Below, in pieces: positions 1-5,117 of a DNA stretch of 5,117 nt. The notes beneath the pieces were generated by a model that worked only from the letters and a program-made list of their open reading frames with translations, was not told where the DNA came from and did not search any database. Both the position numbers and the translations under genes were made by a program. Every line of letters begins with the position of its first letter. The stretch's first letter is position 1. The stretch comes from Gemmatimonadota bacterium (lineage in GTDB: Bacteria > Gemmatimonadota > Gemmatimonadetes > Gemmatimonadales > GWC2-71-9): the NCBI GenBank assembly GCA_003222235.1, contig QHVD01000179.1:4919-10035 (forward strand). The letters are read 5' to 3'.

Positions 1-201
1 CTCGAGGACCGTCAGGCCGTCCGGGCCGCCCGGCATCATGAGGTCGAGGAGCACCGCATCGGGCGCCTCGCGCTCGACCGCCGCGACCGCCGCGGTCCCG
101 TTCTCCGCTTCGGCGGTGTCGAACTCCTCCGACTGCAGCAGGGCGCCCACCATCCGGCGGATGTTGGCTTCGTCGTCGACGAGCAGGACGCGCGGGCTCA
201 C
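1..201 (-). CDS. Response regulator receiver domain, partial (C-terminus outside window)
   Basis: This is the N-terminal 67 residues of a response regulator, read leftward from a GTG at 201-199 and open to the window edge. It starts VSPRVLLVDDEANIRRM, giving the acidic pair D9-D10. LLDLMMPGGPDG carries the phosphoacceptor D53 after the hydrophobic beta-3 strand, followed by the usual MMPG turn. The GTG start overlaps the stop of the upstream kinase gene (GTGA, 198-201), so translation is probably coupled and the kinase is its expected phosphodonor. The output domain is not in the window. An NtrC/AtoC-type sigma54 activator would be a common partner for this kinase type, but that is inference, and a DNA-binding or other output is equally open. 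The receiver call is secure from the motifs. Confidence 0.93.
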   Translation of the reverse strand, partial: MSPRVLLVDDEANIRRMVGALLQSEEFDTAEAENGTAAVAAVEREAPDAVLLDLMMPGGPDGLTVLE

Positions 202-1388
202 GCGGGGAGCACGATGGAGAACGTGGCGCCACCGCCGGGGGTCTCGAAGACGGTGAGCGTGCCGCCGTGGGCCTCGATCGTGTGCCGCACCAGCGCGAGA
301 CCGAGGCCCGTCCCGTCCTGCTTCGTCGTGAAGTACGGCTCGAACACGCGTTGCCGCAGCTCCGCGGGGATCCCGGGCCCGTGGTCGGCGAGCGTCACGA
401 CCAGCCCCTGCCCGTCGCCGTTCACTGCGATCTCGATCGACCCGCACCCACCCATCGCTTCCGACGCGTTCCGCATCAGGTTGCCGAAGGCGCGGCGCAG
501 CGGGTCGTAGTGGCCCGAGATCGTGCGCGGGCCGCCGTCCGCGCGCACCGACACCTCCACTCCCGGGGGCACCGCCGTGCGGCCCAGATCGTCGAGCAGC
601 TCCACGAGATCCACCTCGCTCTTCGGACCCTCGGGCAGCCGGCCGAAGTCGGCGAACTCCCTGGCCAGCCGGGCGAGCCGATCGGTTTCGGCGGCCATCA
701 CTTCCGCCGCCGCCGCCATCGGGCTGTGCGCCGGCGCGGCGACACGCCGCAGCTGGTCGACGGCGATCCGCATCGACGTGAGGGGATTCTTGATCTCGTG
801 CGCCACCCGGCGCGCCACCTCTCGGAACGCCCGCAGCCGCTCGGCCTCGAGCTCCTGCTCGCGTGCGGCCTCGAGCGCGGTGGCGAGCTCGCGCAGCGCC
901 TGCCGCAGCGCCTCGAAGTCCGGCGCGCCGCGGGTCGGCGCGCCGGCCGGGAGAGGCATGCGGCGCCGGATCAGCCGCGTCCAGCCCACCAGCTCGTCGA
1001 TCGGGCGTGACAGCTGGCGCGAGAGGTGCCCCGCGAGGCGGATGGCGGCGATGATCGCGAGCGCGCCGAGCGCCAGGACCAGCGCCGCGAACCCGGCCGC
1101 GTAGTAGCGGAGATACGTCTCGGCGCGGCGCACCAGGGTGACCGAGTTCGAGAGCTGATTGAGGTGGTGGCGAAACGCCGCCCGCTCCCGCGCCGTGAGA
1201 TGGGTGGTGTCCATCCGCTCGAGCATCTGGCGGGCCGAGGCAGCTGCGCCCTCCAGGGCGACGCGCGCCCCCGCCGACGGCGCCGTCGTGCGAGCTGCCA
1301 GCACCCACCCAACCACCGCCAGCGTGATCGGCACGGCGGTGAGGGCGACCAGAATCCCGAAGATCCGGCGGCGGAACGGGAGTGCCAT
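198..1388 (-). CDS. Membrane sensor histidine kinase, NtrB/NtrY-like, HAMP-HisKA-HATPase
   Basis: This 396-residue sensor kinase autophosphorylates on histidine and should pass the phosphate to the regulator encoded just downstream. Order: positively charged N-terminus (RRR at 6-8), membrane helix about 9-32, a short extracytoplasmic segment about 33-92 with no recognisable ligand fold, second helix about 95-117, HAMP linker about 118-171, coiled coil, then HisKA with H197 in VAHEIKNPL. The ATPase domain shows the N box (NLMRNASEA, N303 and N307), G1 (DHGPGI, D335), F box (FEPYFTTK, 349-356) and G2 (GTGLGL, 359-364). All catalytic motifs are intact. The HisKA and ATPase sequences resemble NtrB/NtrY kinases, but no PAS domain is present between HAMP and HisKA. 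The stimulus cannot be told. The ATG at 1388 has no Shine-Dalgarno sequence, which fits the promoter placed very close upstream. Confidence 0.95.
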   Translation of the reverse strand: MALPFRRRIFGILVALTAVPITLAVVGWVLAARTTAPSAGARVALEGAAASARQMLERMDTTHLTARERAAFRHHLNQLSNSVTLVRRAETYLRYYAAGFAALVLALGALAIIAAIRLAGHLSRQLSRPIDELVGWTRLIRRRMPLPAGAPTRGAPDFEALRQALRELATALEAAREQELEAERLRAFREVARRVAHEIKNPLTSMRIAVDQLRRVAAPAHSPMAAAAEVMAAETDRLARLAREFADFGRLPEGPKSEVDLVELLDDLGRTAVPPGVEVSVRADGGPRTISGHYDPLRRAFGNLMRNASEAMGGCGSIEIAVNGDGQGLVVTLADHGPGIPAELRQRVFEPYFTTKQDGTGLGLALVRHTIEAHGGTLTVFETPGGGATFSIVLPA

Positions 1389-1400
1389 ATTTGAGGCGGC

Positions 1401-1429
1401 AATCTAGAGCTTTGGCGCTCGTGTGACAA
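1401..1429 (-). promoter_or_regulatory. Sigma70-like promoter of the histidine kinase gene
   Basis: Read on the minus strand there is a -35 TTGTCA (1429-1424, 5 of 6 to consensus), a 17-base spacer and a -10 TAGATT (1406-1401, 4 of 6). Transcription should start near 1394, about six bases before the ATG at 1388. This agrees with the absence of a ribosome-binding site and suggests a nearly leaderless message. Seen by eye only; not experimentally supported. Confidence 0.5.
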
Positions 1430-1443
1430 ATCGACACACAAAA

Positions 1444-1561
1444 GAAAATGCGGAGTGCGGAATGCGGAATGCGGAATTGAGGGGATAGCGTCGAGTCCCG
1501 TTCTCCGGCTCCGACGCTGGTCCTGACATTCCGCATTCCGCATTCCGCACTCCGCATTTTC
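1444..1561. repeat. Perfect 34-base inverted repeat made of heptad units
   Basis: The arms 1444-1477 and 1528-1561 are exact reverse complements over 34 bases, separated by a 50-base loop. Each arm is four heptads plus a remainder: GCGGAAT-type units on the left (1447-1474), ATTCCGC units on the right (1528-1555). The single variant unit (ACTCCGC) and the A/T-rich end occupy the mirrored position in both arms. The loop carries its own 7-base stem, AGCGTCG (1487-1493) with CGACGCT (1512-1518). As RNA or as a DNA cruciform this would be a long, nearly perfect hairpin with an apical stem. It lies between the divergent kinase and YjbQ genes. No target-site duplication or transposase is visible, so it is called a repeat rather than a mobile element. 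Confidence 0.93.
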
Positions 1562-1563
1562 CT

Positions 1564-1587
1564 AATCCACACTCCGCATTCCGCATT
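1564..1587. repeat. Third partial heptad array (ATTCCGC units)
   Basis: A shorter array in the same orientation as the right arm of the inverted repeat: a degenerate unit AATCCAC (1564-1570), then ACTCCGC (1571-1577), ATTCCGC (1578-1584) and a final ATT. It is separated from the right arm by only a few bases and ends where the G-rich ribosome-binding region begins. Because the period is 7 and not a multiple of 3, these arrays read as the same open peptide (MRNAECG or SAFRIPH) in every frame, which creates false open reading frames. Confidence 0.8.
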
Positions 1588-1607
1588 GGGGGAGGGGGAG
1601 GGTAGGG
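1588..1607 (+). promoter_or_regulatory. G-rich ribosome-binding region with G-quadruplex motif
   Basis: Directly before the ATG at 1608 are four G tracts of 5, 5, 3 and 3 bases (1588-1592, 1594-1598, 1600-1602, 1605-1607) with loops of 1, 1 and 2 bases. This contains the purine-rich GGAGGG that would serve as Shine-Dalgarno sequence. It also matches the standard four-tract quadruplex pattern on the coding strand. Folding in the mRNA would hide the ribosome-binding site; whether it folds is not shown by the sequence. Confidence 0.6.
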
Positions 1608-2027
1608 ATGAAGAGCCACACCCACTATCTCTGGTTCAACACGAAGCAACGGCAGGAGGTCATCGACATCACCGACGAGGTCGCCGCTCAAGTCGCCCAA
1701 AGCGGCGTGCTGGAGGGCTTCGCGCTCGTGAGCGCGATGCACATCACGGCGTCCGTATTCGTGAACGATCACGAATCCGGCCTGTGGGGTGATATCCTCA
1801 AGTGGCTCGAAGAAACCGTCGCCCCTTGGGATCCCCCCCGCTACCGGCACAACGACACGGGGGAGGACAACGCCGCCGCGCACTTGCGGAGCCTCACGAT
1901 CGGCCACGAGGTGATCGTGCCGATTACGAACGGCAAGCTCGATCTGGGCACCTGGCAACGGGTGTTTTACGGTGAGTGGGACGGCCAGCGTAGGAAGCGG
2001 GTGATCATCAAGGTGGTGGGGGAATGA
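1608..2027 (+). CDS. yjbQ: YjbQ / UPF0047 family protein
   Basis: This 139-residue protein matches the small single-domain UPF0047 (YjbQ) family in length and along its whole extent. Conserved blocks are HITASVFVND (45-54) with E56, the HNDTGEDNAAAHLRS stretch (81-95), PITNGKLDLGTWQ (105-117) and the closing EWDGQRRKR (123-131). The clustered His, Glu and Asp residues are the likely active or metal site. Family members are annotated as a secondary thiamine-phosphate synthase because E. coli YjbQ has weak activity of that kind; the true physiological reaction is unsettled. The ATG at 1608 sits after a strong purine run. No thiamine gene or TPP riboswitch is nearby. A seven-C run (1833-1839) lies inside the gene but the frame is intact. 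It converges on the regulator pair to its right and has no evident promoter of its own. Confidence 0.93.
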   Translation: MKSHTHYLWFNTKQRQEVIDITDEVAAQVAQSGVLEGFALVSAMHITASVFVNDHESGLWGDILKWLEETVAPWDPPRYRHNDTGEDNAAAHLRSLTIGHEVIVPITNGKLDLGTWQRVFYGEWDGQRRKRVIIKVVGE

Positions 2028-2028
2028 T

Positions 2029-2043
2029 GGGCCGAGCCGGCCC
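2029..2043. terminator. Weak GC hairpin between convergent genes
   Basis: GGGCCG (2029-2034), a three-base loop, and CGGCCC (2038-2043) form a perfect 6-base stem two bases after the yjbQ stop. A competing small hairpin follows at 2040-2051 (GCCCT/AGGGC). Neither strand has a T tract after the stem, so this is not a convincing intrinsic terminator. It is the only candidate between the converging yjbQ and GntR transcription units. Confidence 0.25.
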
Positions 2044-2044
2044 T

Positions 2045-2212
2045 TCAGGGCACGGGACAGGACGGCGGCGGGCAGCCGACTTCTTTCTCAAGGCGTTTCC
2101 CTTTCTGCCCCTTGGACAGGGTGACCGAACACCTCGCGCTCGTCGACCTCGAACTGCCGGCGCAGCCGATGGCGCGGTAGTGCAACTGCTGGGTCTCGAT
2201 CGCGTGATTCAT
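2045..2212 (-). pseudogene. Decayed ABC-transporter ATPase gene (YtrB-like remnant)
   Basis: Right after the GntR gene an ATG at 2212-2210 overlaps its stop as TGATG, the arrangement expected for the ATPase gene that normally follows a YtrA-type regulator. The first 13 residues, MNHAIETQQLHYR, look like the start of an ABC ATPase. Walker A never appears. Instead a second frame (2168-2124) gives LRRQFEVDEREVFG, and removing one extra C (position 2123 on the plus strand is the matching G) joins it to TLSKGQKGK in the first frame, which resembles the ABC signature and the residues before it. After that the similarity ends; Walker B, the D-loop and the whole permease are absent. The reading is an internal deletion of roughly 100 codons, a one-base frameshift and a 3' truncation. 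The remaining 55-codon frame should be non-functional. The family call rests on short stretches plus context. Confidence 0.6.
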
Positions 2213-2589
2213 CACGCCCCCACACCGATCTCCTCGGCAATAGCGGCCTGCAGCTCCTGGATCGACACGCCGAGGCGTCCCGCTTCGGTGAGCATCTTGC
2301 GGACGAGTGAGGAAGCCTGACGTGCCCGCTCGCGCCCCCGGGTTTCGGGAGCGACTTCTCGCACGAACGTGCCTGCACCCTGTCGCGTCTCCACGAATCC
2401 CTCAGCCTCCAAGTCTCGATAGGCCTGGACCACCGTCGCCGGGTTGACTCTTAGTTGCGCCGCGAGTTGCCGCACCGACGGCAGGGGCGCAGTGGGTCGC
2501 AACTCGCCTGATGCAATCGCGATCCTGAGGCGATTAGCGATTTGCGCATACAGCGGCGTCGAGCTCCGGGGATCAACTTGGTCAAACAC
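2212..2589 (-). CDS. GntR-family transcriptional regulator, YtrA subfamily
   Basis: A 125-residue repressor with the short architecture of the YtrA subfamily. The opening VDPRSSTPLYAQIANRLR is characteristic, followed by a winged helix-turn-helix (about 11-77) with the GELRP turn, LPSVRQLAAQLRVNPATV recognition region (36-53), AYRDLEAEGFVETRQGAGTFV and a small C-terminal dimerisation tail (about 80-125). There is no large FadR- or UTRA-type ligand domain. YtrA-type regulators usually repress an operon with themselves and a downstream ABC transporter; here the transporter is reduced to a remnant. The GTG at 2589 is chosen because the conserved N-terminus begins there; there is no ribosome-binding site. 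A perfect inverted repeat just upstream (2599-2622) is the likely operator, so autoregulation and control of the divergent synthetase gene are both plausible. Confidence 0.93.
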   Translation of the reverse strand: MFDQVDPRSSTPLYAQIANRLRIAIASGELRPTAPLPSVRQLAAQLRVNPATVVQAYRDLEAEGFVETRQGAGTFVREVAPETRGRERARQASSLVRKMLTEAGRLGVSIQELQAAIAEEIGVGA

Positions 2590-2598
2590 AAAACGCTG

Positions 2599-2622
2599 AC
2601 TGTATTGATGTCACAATACAGT
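2599..2622. promoter_or_regulatory. Probable GntR (YtrA-type) operator, perfect 9-6-9 inverted repeat
   Basis: ACTGTATTG (2599-2607), six bases, then its exact reverse complement CAATACAGT (2614-2622). It is A/T-rich compared with its surroundings and lies ten bases before the GntR start and directly before the -10 element of the divergent gene. Size, symmetry and position fit a dimeric YtrA-type repressor blocking transcription in both directions. The link to this GntR protein is inferred from position. Confidence 0.75.
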
Positions 2623-2630
2623 GGTACAAT
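2622..2630 (+). promoter_or_regulatory. Extended -10 promoter for the acyl-CoA synthetase operon
   Basis: TGGTACAAT is an extended -10: a TGn motif (2622-2624) followed by TACAAT (2625-2630, 5 of 6 to consensus). There is no good -35 at normal spacing; TTGATG (2605-2610) is 14 bases away. Transcription would begin near 2637. The operator covers roughly -38 to -15 of this promoter, so a bound repressor should block it. On the opposite strand TTGTAC and TACAGT at 19-base spacing could serve the GntR gene, also giving a very short leader. Confidence 0.5.
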
Positions 2631-2710
2631 GCTGGCGTGGTGTCAAGCCTTGGAACCGAAGCGCAGTGGCCGTTACGCCGCAAGTTGTTTATTTTCAAAG
2701 ACTCGACACT

Positions 2711-4294
2711 GTGAGGGACGTGGCAGACGTGGCGACCGGTCATCTGGCAGCGATCTTCGCGGAGCAGGCGAAGGAGCATCCAGACCGGCAATTCTTGGTC
2801 TTCGGGTCGCGCCGGATGACCTATGCGCAGGTCGAACGGGAGGCGCGGGCGCTCGGCCAGGCGCTGAGCGGTCTCGGCGTCAAACCGGGTGACCGGTTGG
2901 CGGTCGATCTGCCGAACTGGCCGGAATGGGTGGTGACCCTTCTCGCGGCGGCCTACGAGGGTGTGGCCCTGGTGCCGCTCGACCCCTCGCTCAGCTTCCA
3001 CGAACTCAAGCATCAACTGCGGCACGCCGAGGTCCGGGCCGCCGTGGTCGCCGAAGGCTATGGCGACGTGGACTACGTGGAGCTCTATCACAGGCTCCTG
3101 CCCGACCTCCCCGACCTGGGAGCCATCGTCACCGTCGGCTCCACTGAGCGCTGGCTCGACAGCCGGATGTACCGCTACCCCGACCTCGTGTCGAAGCGGC
3201 CGGCCCGCGCCTCGTCCCCGCCGGCGGACGTCGCGGCGCCGCTCGTCATCCTGTACACGTCGGGAACCATGGGGAAGCCCAAGGGCGTGACGCTGTCGCA
3301 CCGGAACGTTTGCCTGACGGCGCATGCCGCGGCGGAGCTGCTGCGGCATACCGGCGAGGACAGGGCGCTCGGCGCGGTCCCGCTGTTCGGGATTTTCGGG
3401 TTGCATGTCGTTTCCGTGGCGGTCACGGCGGGCGCGACGCTCGTGCTCCAGGAGCGGTTCAACGCGCGCGACGCGTTGAATCTGATCCGGCGCGAGCGCG
3501 TGACGGTGGTGCATGGCGTCCCCACCATGTTCGAGCTCCTCATGCGCGATCCCTCGTTTGAGGAGCAGCCGCCCTCCACGTGTCGAACGGGCATCGTCGC
3601 GGGGAGCCCGGTCTCCCCGGACCTGGTGCGTCGCATACGGCAGTGGTGCGACGTGCAGATCGCTTACGGGCTGACGGAAACGGGGCCCACGGTGACGATG
3701 ACCGGTTTCGACGACGTCCCGGAGCGGCGGTCGCACACCGTCGGCCGGCCCATCCCCGGAGTCGAAGTCAAGGTCGTGGACCTGAAGAGCGGTGCGCTCC
3801 ACGGACCCGAAGCGGTGGGCGAGCTGGCCGTGAGGGGCCCGAACGTCATGCTGGGCTACTATCGGATGCCCAGCGAGACGGGGCGGTCCTTCACGTCCGA
3901 GGGATTCTTCCTGACGGGCGATCTCGCGATCGTGGACGAGGACGGCTACGTCAGGATCGTGGGCCGCCGCAACGAGGTGATCATCCGCGGCGGCTACAAG
4001 ATCTACCCCCGCGAGCTGGAGGACCTCCTCCGGACGCACCCTGCCGTGGGCGACGCGTGCGTCGTCGGCATCCCCAACGAGATGCTGGGCGAGCTGATCT
4101 GCGCGTGCGTCGTGGCCACGGAGGGTTCCATCGTTACCGGCGACGAGCTCAAGGAGTTCTGCCGTGAGGCCGTCGCCGACTACAAAGTGCCCGACCTGGT
4201 GCGCTTCTTCGACACCTTGCCGCTGACCGGGAGCGGAACGGTGAAACGACGGGAGCTCGCGCAGGTCGTGAGCCTGGAACTGAGTACAACATGA
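2711..4294 (+). CDS. Long/medium-chain acyl-CoA synthetase, AMP-forming (FadD-like)
   Basis: An ANL-superfamily enzyme expected to activate a carboxylic acid with ATP and join it to CoA; length about 527 residues. From the GTG at 2711: N-terminal lobe with MTYAQVEREARALGQAL, P-loop motif YTSGTMGKPKGV (182-193), A5 motif YGLTETGP (319-326), A7 TGDL (D404), A8 GRRNEVIIRGGYKIYP (R419, K430) and C-terminal lobe ending at about 515. Motif A10 is unusual: LTGSGTVKRREL has Thr510 where the catalytic lysine of the adenylation step is normally found (GSGK), with a lysine two residues later. The exact acid substrate cannot be read. The frame is open back to a GTG at 2621, but that lies inside the operator and promoter; GTG codons at 2711, 2720 and 2729 are all possible, the last following a GAGGG at 2713-2717. 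Its stop overlaps the next gene as ATGA. Confidence 0.9.
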   Translation: MRDVADVATGHLAAIFAEQAKEHPDRQFLVFGSRRMTYAQVEREARALGQALSGLGVKPGDRLAVDLPNWPEWVVTLLAAAYEGVALVPLDPSLSFHELKHQLRHAEVRAAVVAEGYGDVDYVELYHRLLPDLPDLGAIVTVGSTERWLDSRMYRYPDLVSKRPARASSPPADVAAPLVILYTSGTMGKPKGVTLSHRNVCLTAHAAAELLRHTGEDRALGAVPLFGIFGLHVVSVAVTAGATLVLQERFNARDALNLIRRERVTVVHGVPTMFELLMRDPSFEEQPPSTCRTGIVAGSPVSPDLVRRIRQWCDVQIAYGLTETGPTVTMTGFDDVPERRSHTVGRPIPGVEVKVVDLKSGALHGPEAVGELAVRGPNVMLGYYRMPSETGRSFTSEGFFLTGDLAIVDEDGYVRIVGRRNEVIIRGGYKIYPRELEDLLRTHPAVGDACVVGIPNEMLGELICACVVATEGSIVTGDELKEFCREAVADYKVPDLVRFFDTLPLTGSGTVKRRELAQVVSLELSTT

Positions 4295-5117
4295 CATCGC
4301 AGACACATGCTCATTTGCCCCGGCCGGTCTACAAAGAGCCTCCCGCGCACGCGCCCAACGCCGCGCTCCTGATCGACTTCGACAATGTGACGATGGGGAT
4401 CCGCTCCGACCTCCAGACGGAGCTGAAGCGCTTGCTCTCGTCGGACCTCATCAAGGGAAAGGTGGCGGTGCAGCGCGCCTACGCCGACTGGCGGCGCTAT
4501 CCGCAATACGTCGCGCCCCTCTCGGCCTCCTCGATCGATCTGATCTGGGCGCCCGCGGCCGGCGCCACCAAGAAGAACGCGACGGACATTCGCTTGGCGG
4601 TCGACGCGCTGGAGCTGGTGTTCACCCGGCCGGAGATCGGGACGTTCATCCTTCTCTCCGGGGACTCGGACTTCTCCTCGCTCGTCGTGAAGCTCAAAGA
4701 ATACGGCAAGTACGTGATCGGGGTCGGGATCCGGGAGTCGTCCAGCGATCTCCTCATCCAGAACTGCGACGAGTACTACTCGTACTCCGAGCTCGCGGGC
4801 CTCACCAAGGAGTCCGACGTCGCCTACGAGCGTCGCGACCCGTGGGAGCTCGTGGTGGAGGCGGTGAAGCAGATGACCGCTCACAACGACGTGATGCGCT
4901 CCGACCGGCTGAAGCAAGTGATGCAAGAGATCGATCCGAGCTTCAACGAGAAAGACCTCGGCTACTCGCGCTTCAGCAAGTTCGTAGTGGAGGCCGCACG
5001 GAAGGGCTTCCTCACGCTCACAAAGCTCGATAACGGCCAGTACGAGATCAGCCTCGGCCCGGAGGTGCATGGCGCCCCCGCGCAGCCGGCGTGGGGGCGA
5101 GGTGAGCCGCCGCGCGA
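4291..5117 (+). CDS. NYN-domain ribonuclease-like protein with OST-HTH/LOTUS domain, partial
   Basis: The frame starts at the ATG at 4291, overlapping the synthetase stop (ATGA), and stays open to the window edge (275 residues seen). Residues about 24-168 form a NYN (PIN-like) domain of the LabA/limkain type: LLIDFDNV with D29 and D31, ATDIRLAVDAL with D99, and LLSGDSDFSSLV with D125 and D127, followed by GVGIRESSSDLLIQNCDEY. These acidic residues would bind a divalent metal for RNA cleavage. Residues about 183-256 (DPWELVVEAVKQM, then SRFSKFVVEAARKGFL and an EISL end) match an OST-HTH/LOTUS RNA-binding fold. The remaining tail turns Ala/Pro/Gly/Arg-rich, likely a disordered linker. Proteins of this architecture are presumed RNA-processing factors; no specific target is known. 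Coupling to an acyl-CoA synthetase gene is unexpected. The domain calls are strong; the function is inferred. Confidence 0.92.
   Translation, partial: MTSQTHAHLPRPVYKEPPAHAPNAALLIDFDNVTMGIRSDLQTELKRLLSSDLIKGKVAVQRAYADWRRYPQYVAPLSASSIDLIWAPAAGATKKNATDIRLAVDALELVFTRPEIGTFILLSGDSDFSSLVVKLKEYGKYVIGVGIRESSSDLLIQNCDEYYSYSELAGLTKESDVAYERRDPWELVVEAVKQMTAHNDVMRSDRLKQVMQEIDPSFNEKDLGYSRFSKFVVEAARKGFLTLTKLDNGQYEISLGPEVHGAPAQPAWGRGEPPR

Noticed and set aside
267..1010. 247-codon plus-strand frame opposite the kinase
   Set aside because: Arg/His-rich antisense shadow with no motif.
971..1543. 190-codon minus-strand frame overlapping the kinase N-terminus
   Set aside because: It is a different frame of the kinase gene extended through the heptad array; it has no domain, while the kinase frame is complete.
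1444..1561. MITE or IS-derived element with 34-base terminal inverted repeats
   Set aside because: No flanking target-site duplication and the arms are simple heptads; a mobile origin is possible but not supported.
1444..1587. CRISPR array
   Set aside because: Unit length is 7 bases with no spacers between units; it is a microsatellite-like inverted repeat, not a CRISPR.
1404..1958. 184-codon minus-strand frame containing MRNAEC and SAFRIPH repeats
   Set aside because: The peptide repeat comes from the 7-base DNA repeat, which is open in every frame, and the rest is antisense to yjbQ.
2024..2320. Plus-strand 98-codon frame starting with an ATGA overlap to the yjbQ stop
   Set aside because: It runs antisense to the GntR C-terminus and the ABC remnant, has low-complexity composition and no recognisable family; the ATGA is coincidental.
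2621..2710. N-terminal extension of the acyl-CoA synthetase from the GTG at 2621
   Set aside because: The codon overlaps the operator and lies upstream of the predicted transcription start; the first 30 residues do not resemble the family.
2582..4306. 574-codon minus-strand frame opposite the acyl-CoA synthetase
   Set aside because: Long antisense frames are common opposite GC-rich genes; it is His/Arg/Asp-rich without domain motifs, while the plus strand has clear ANL motifs.
4180..5070. 296-codon minus-strand frame opposite the NYN gene
   Set aside because: Antisense shadow; the plus-strand frame carries the NYN and OST-HTH motifs and is simply unclosed at the window edge.

Overview
The window is high-GC bacterial chromosome with compact genes, several overlapping start/stop junctions and a dispersed seven-base (ATTCCGC/GCGGAAT) repeat family. 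That combination suggests a soil or environmental high-GC lineage such as Gemmatimonadota or a similar group. This is an impression from composition and gene style, not a proven placement. No rRNA, tRNA, CRISPR array or intact insertion sequence is visible.

Left part (1-1388, minus strand): a two-component system, with a membrane-bound NtrB/NtrY-like histidine kinase followed by its response regulator. The two genes overlap by four bases (GTGA), and the regulator runs off the left edge. A good sigma70-like promoter sits only about 6 bases before the kinase start, so the message is probably almost leaderless. The intergenic stretch 1389-1607 (219 bases) holds this promoter, a perfect 34-base inverted repeat built from heptad units, a third partial heptad array, and a G-rich ribosome-binding region.

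Middle (1608-2622): a plus-strand YjbQ/UPF0047 gene converges on a minus-strand YtrA-type GntR repressor. Directly downstream of the repressor, coupled by TGATG, lie the remains of an ABC-transporter ATPase gene. It keeps the N-terminus and, after an internal deletion and a one-base frameshift, the region around the ABC signature. The repressor has therefore apparently lost its usual partner. Its start is next to a perfect 9-6-9 inverted repeat that looks like its operator.

Right part (2623-5117, plus strand): the same operator overlaps an extended -10 promoter reading into an FadD-like acyl-CoA synthetase (AMP-forming), followed with an ATGA overlap by an NYN-nuclease/OST-HTH (LOTUS) protein that runs off the right edge. 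The synthetase lacks the usual catalytic lysine of motif A10 (Thr in its place). The inferred logic is that an orphaned YtrA-type repressor may now control itself and a divergent lipid-activation/RNA-processing gene pair. The minimal new idea in this window is the coupling of an unusual acyl-CoA ligase to a NYN-LOTUS protein under that operator.
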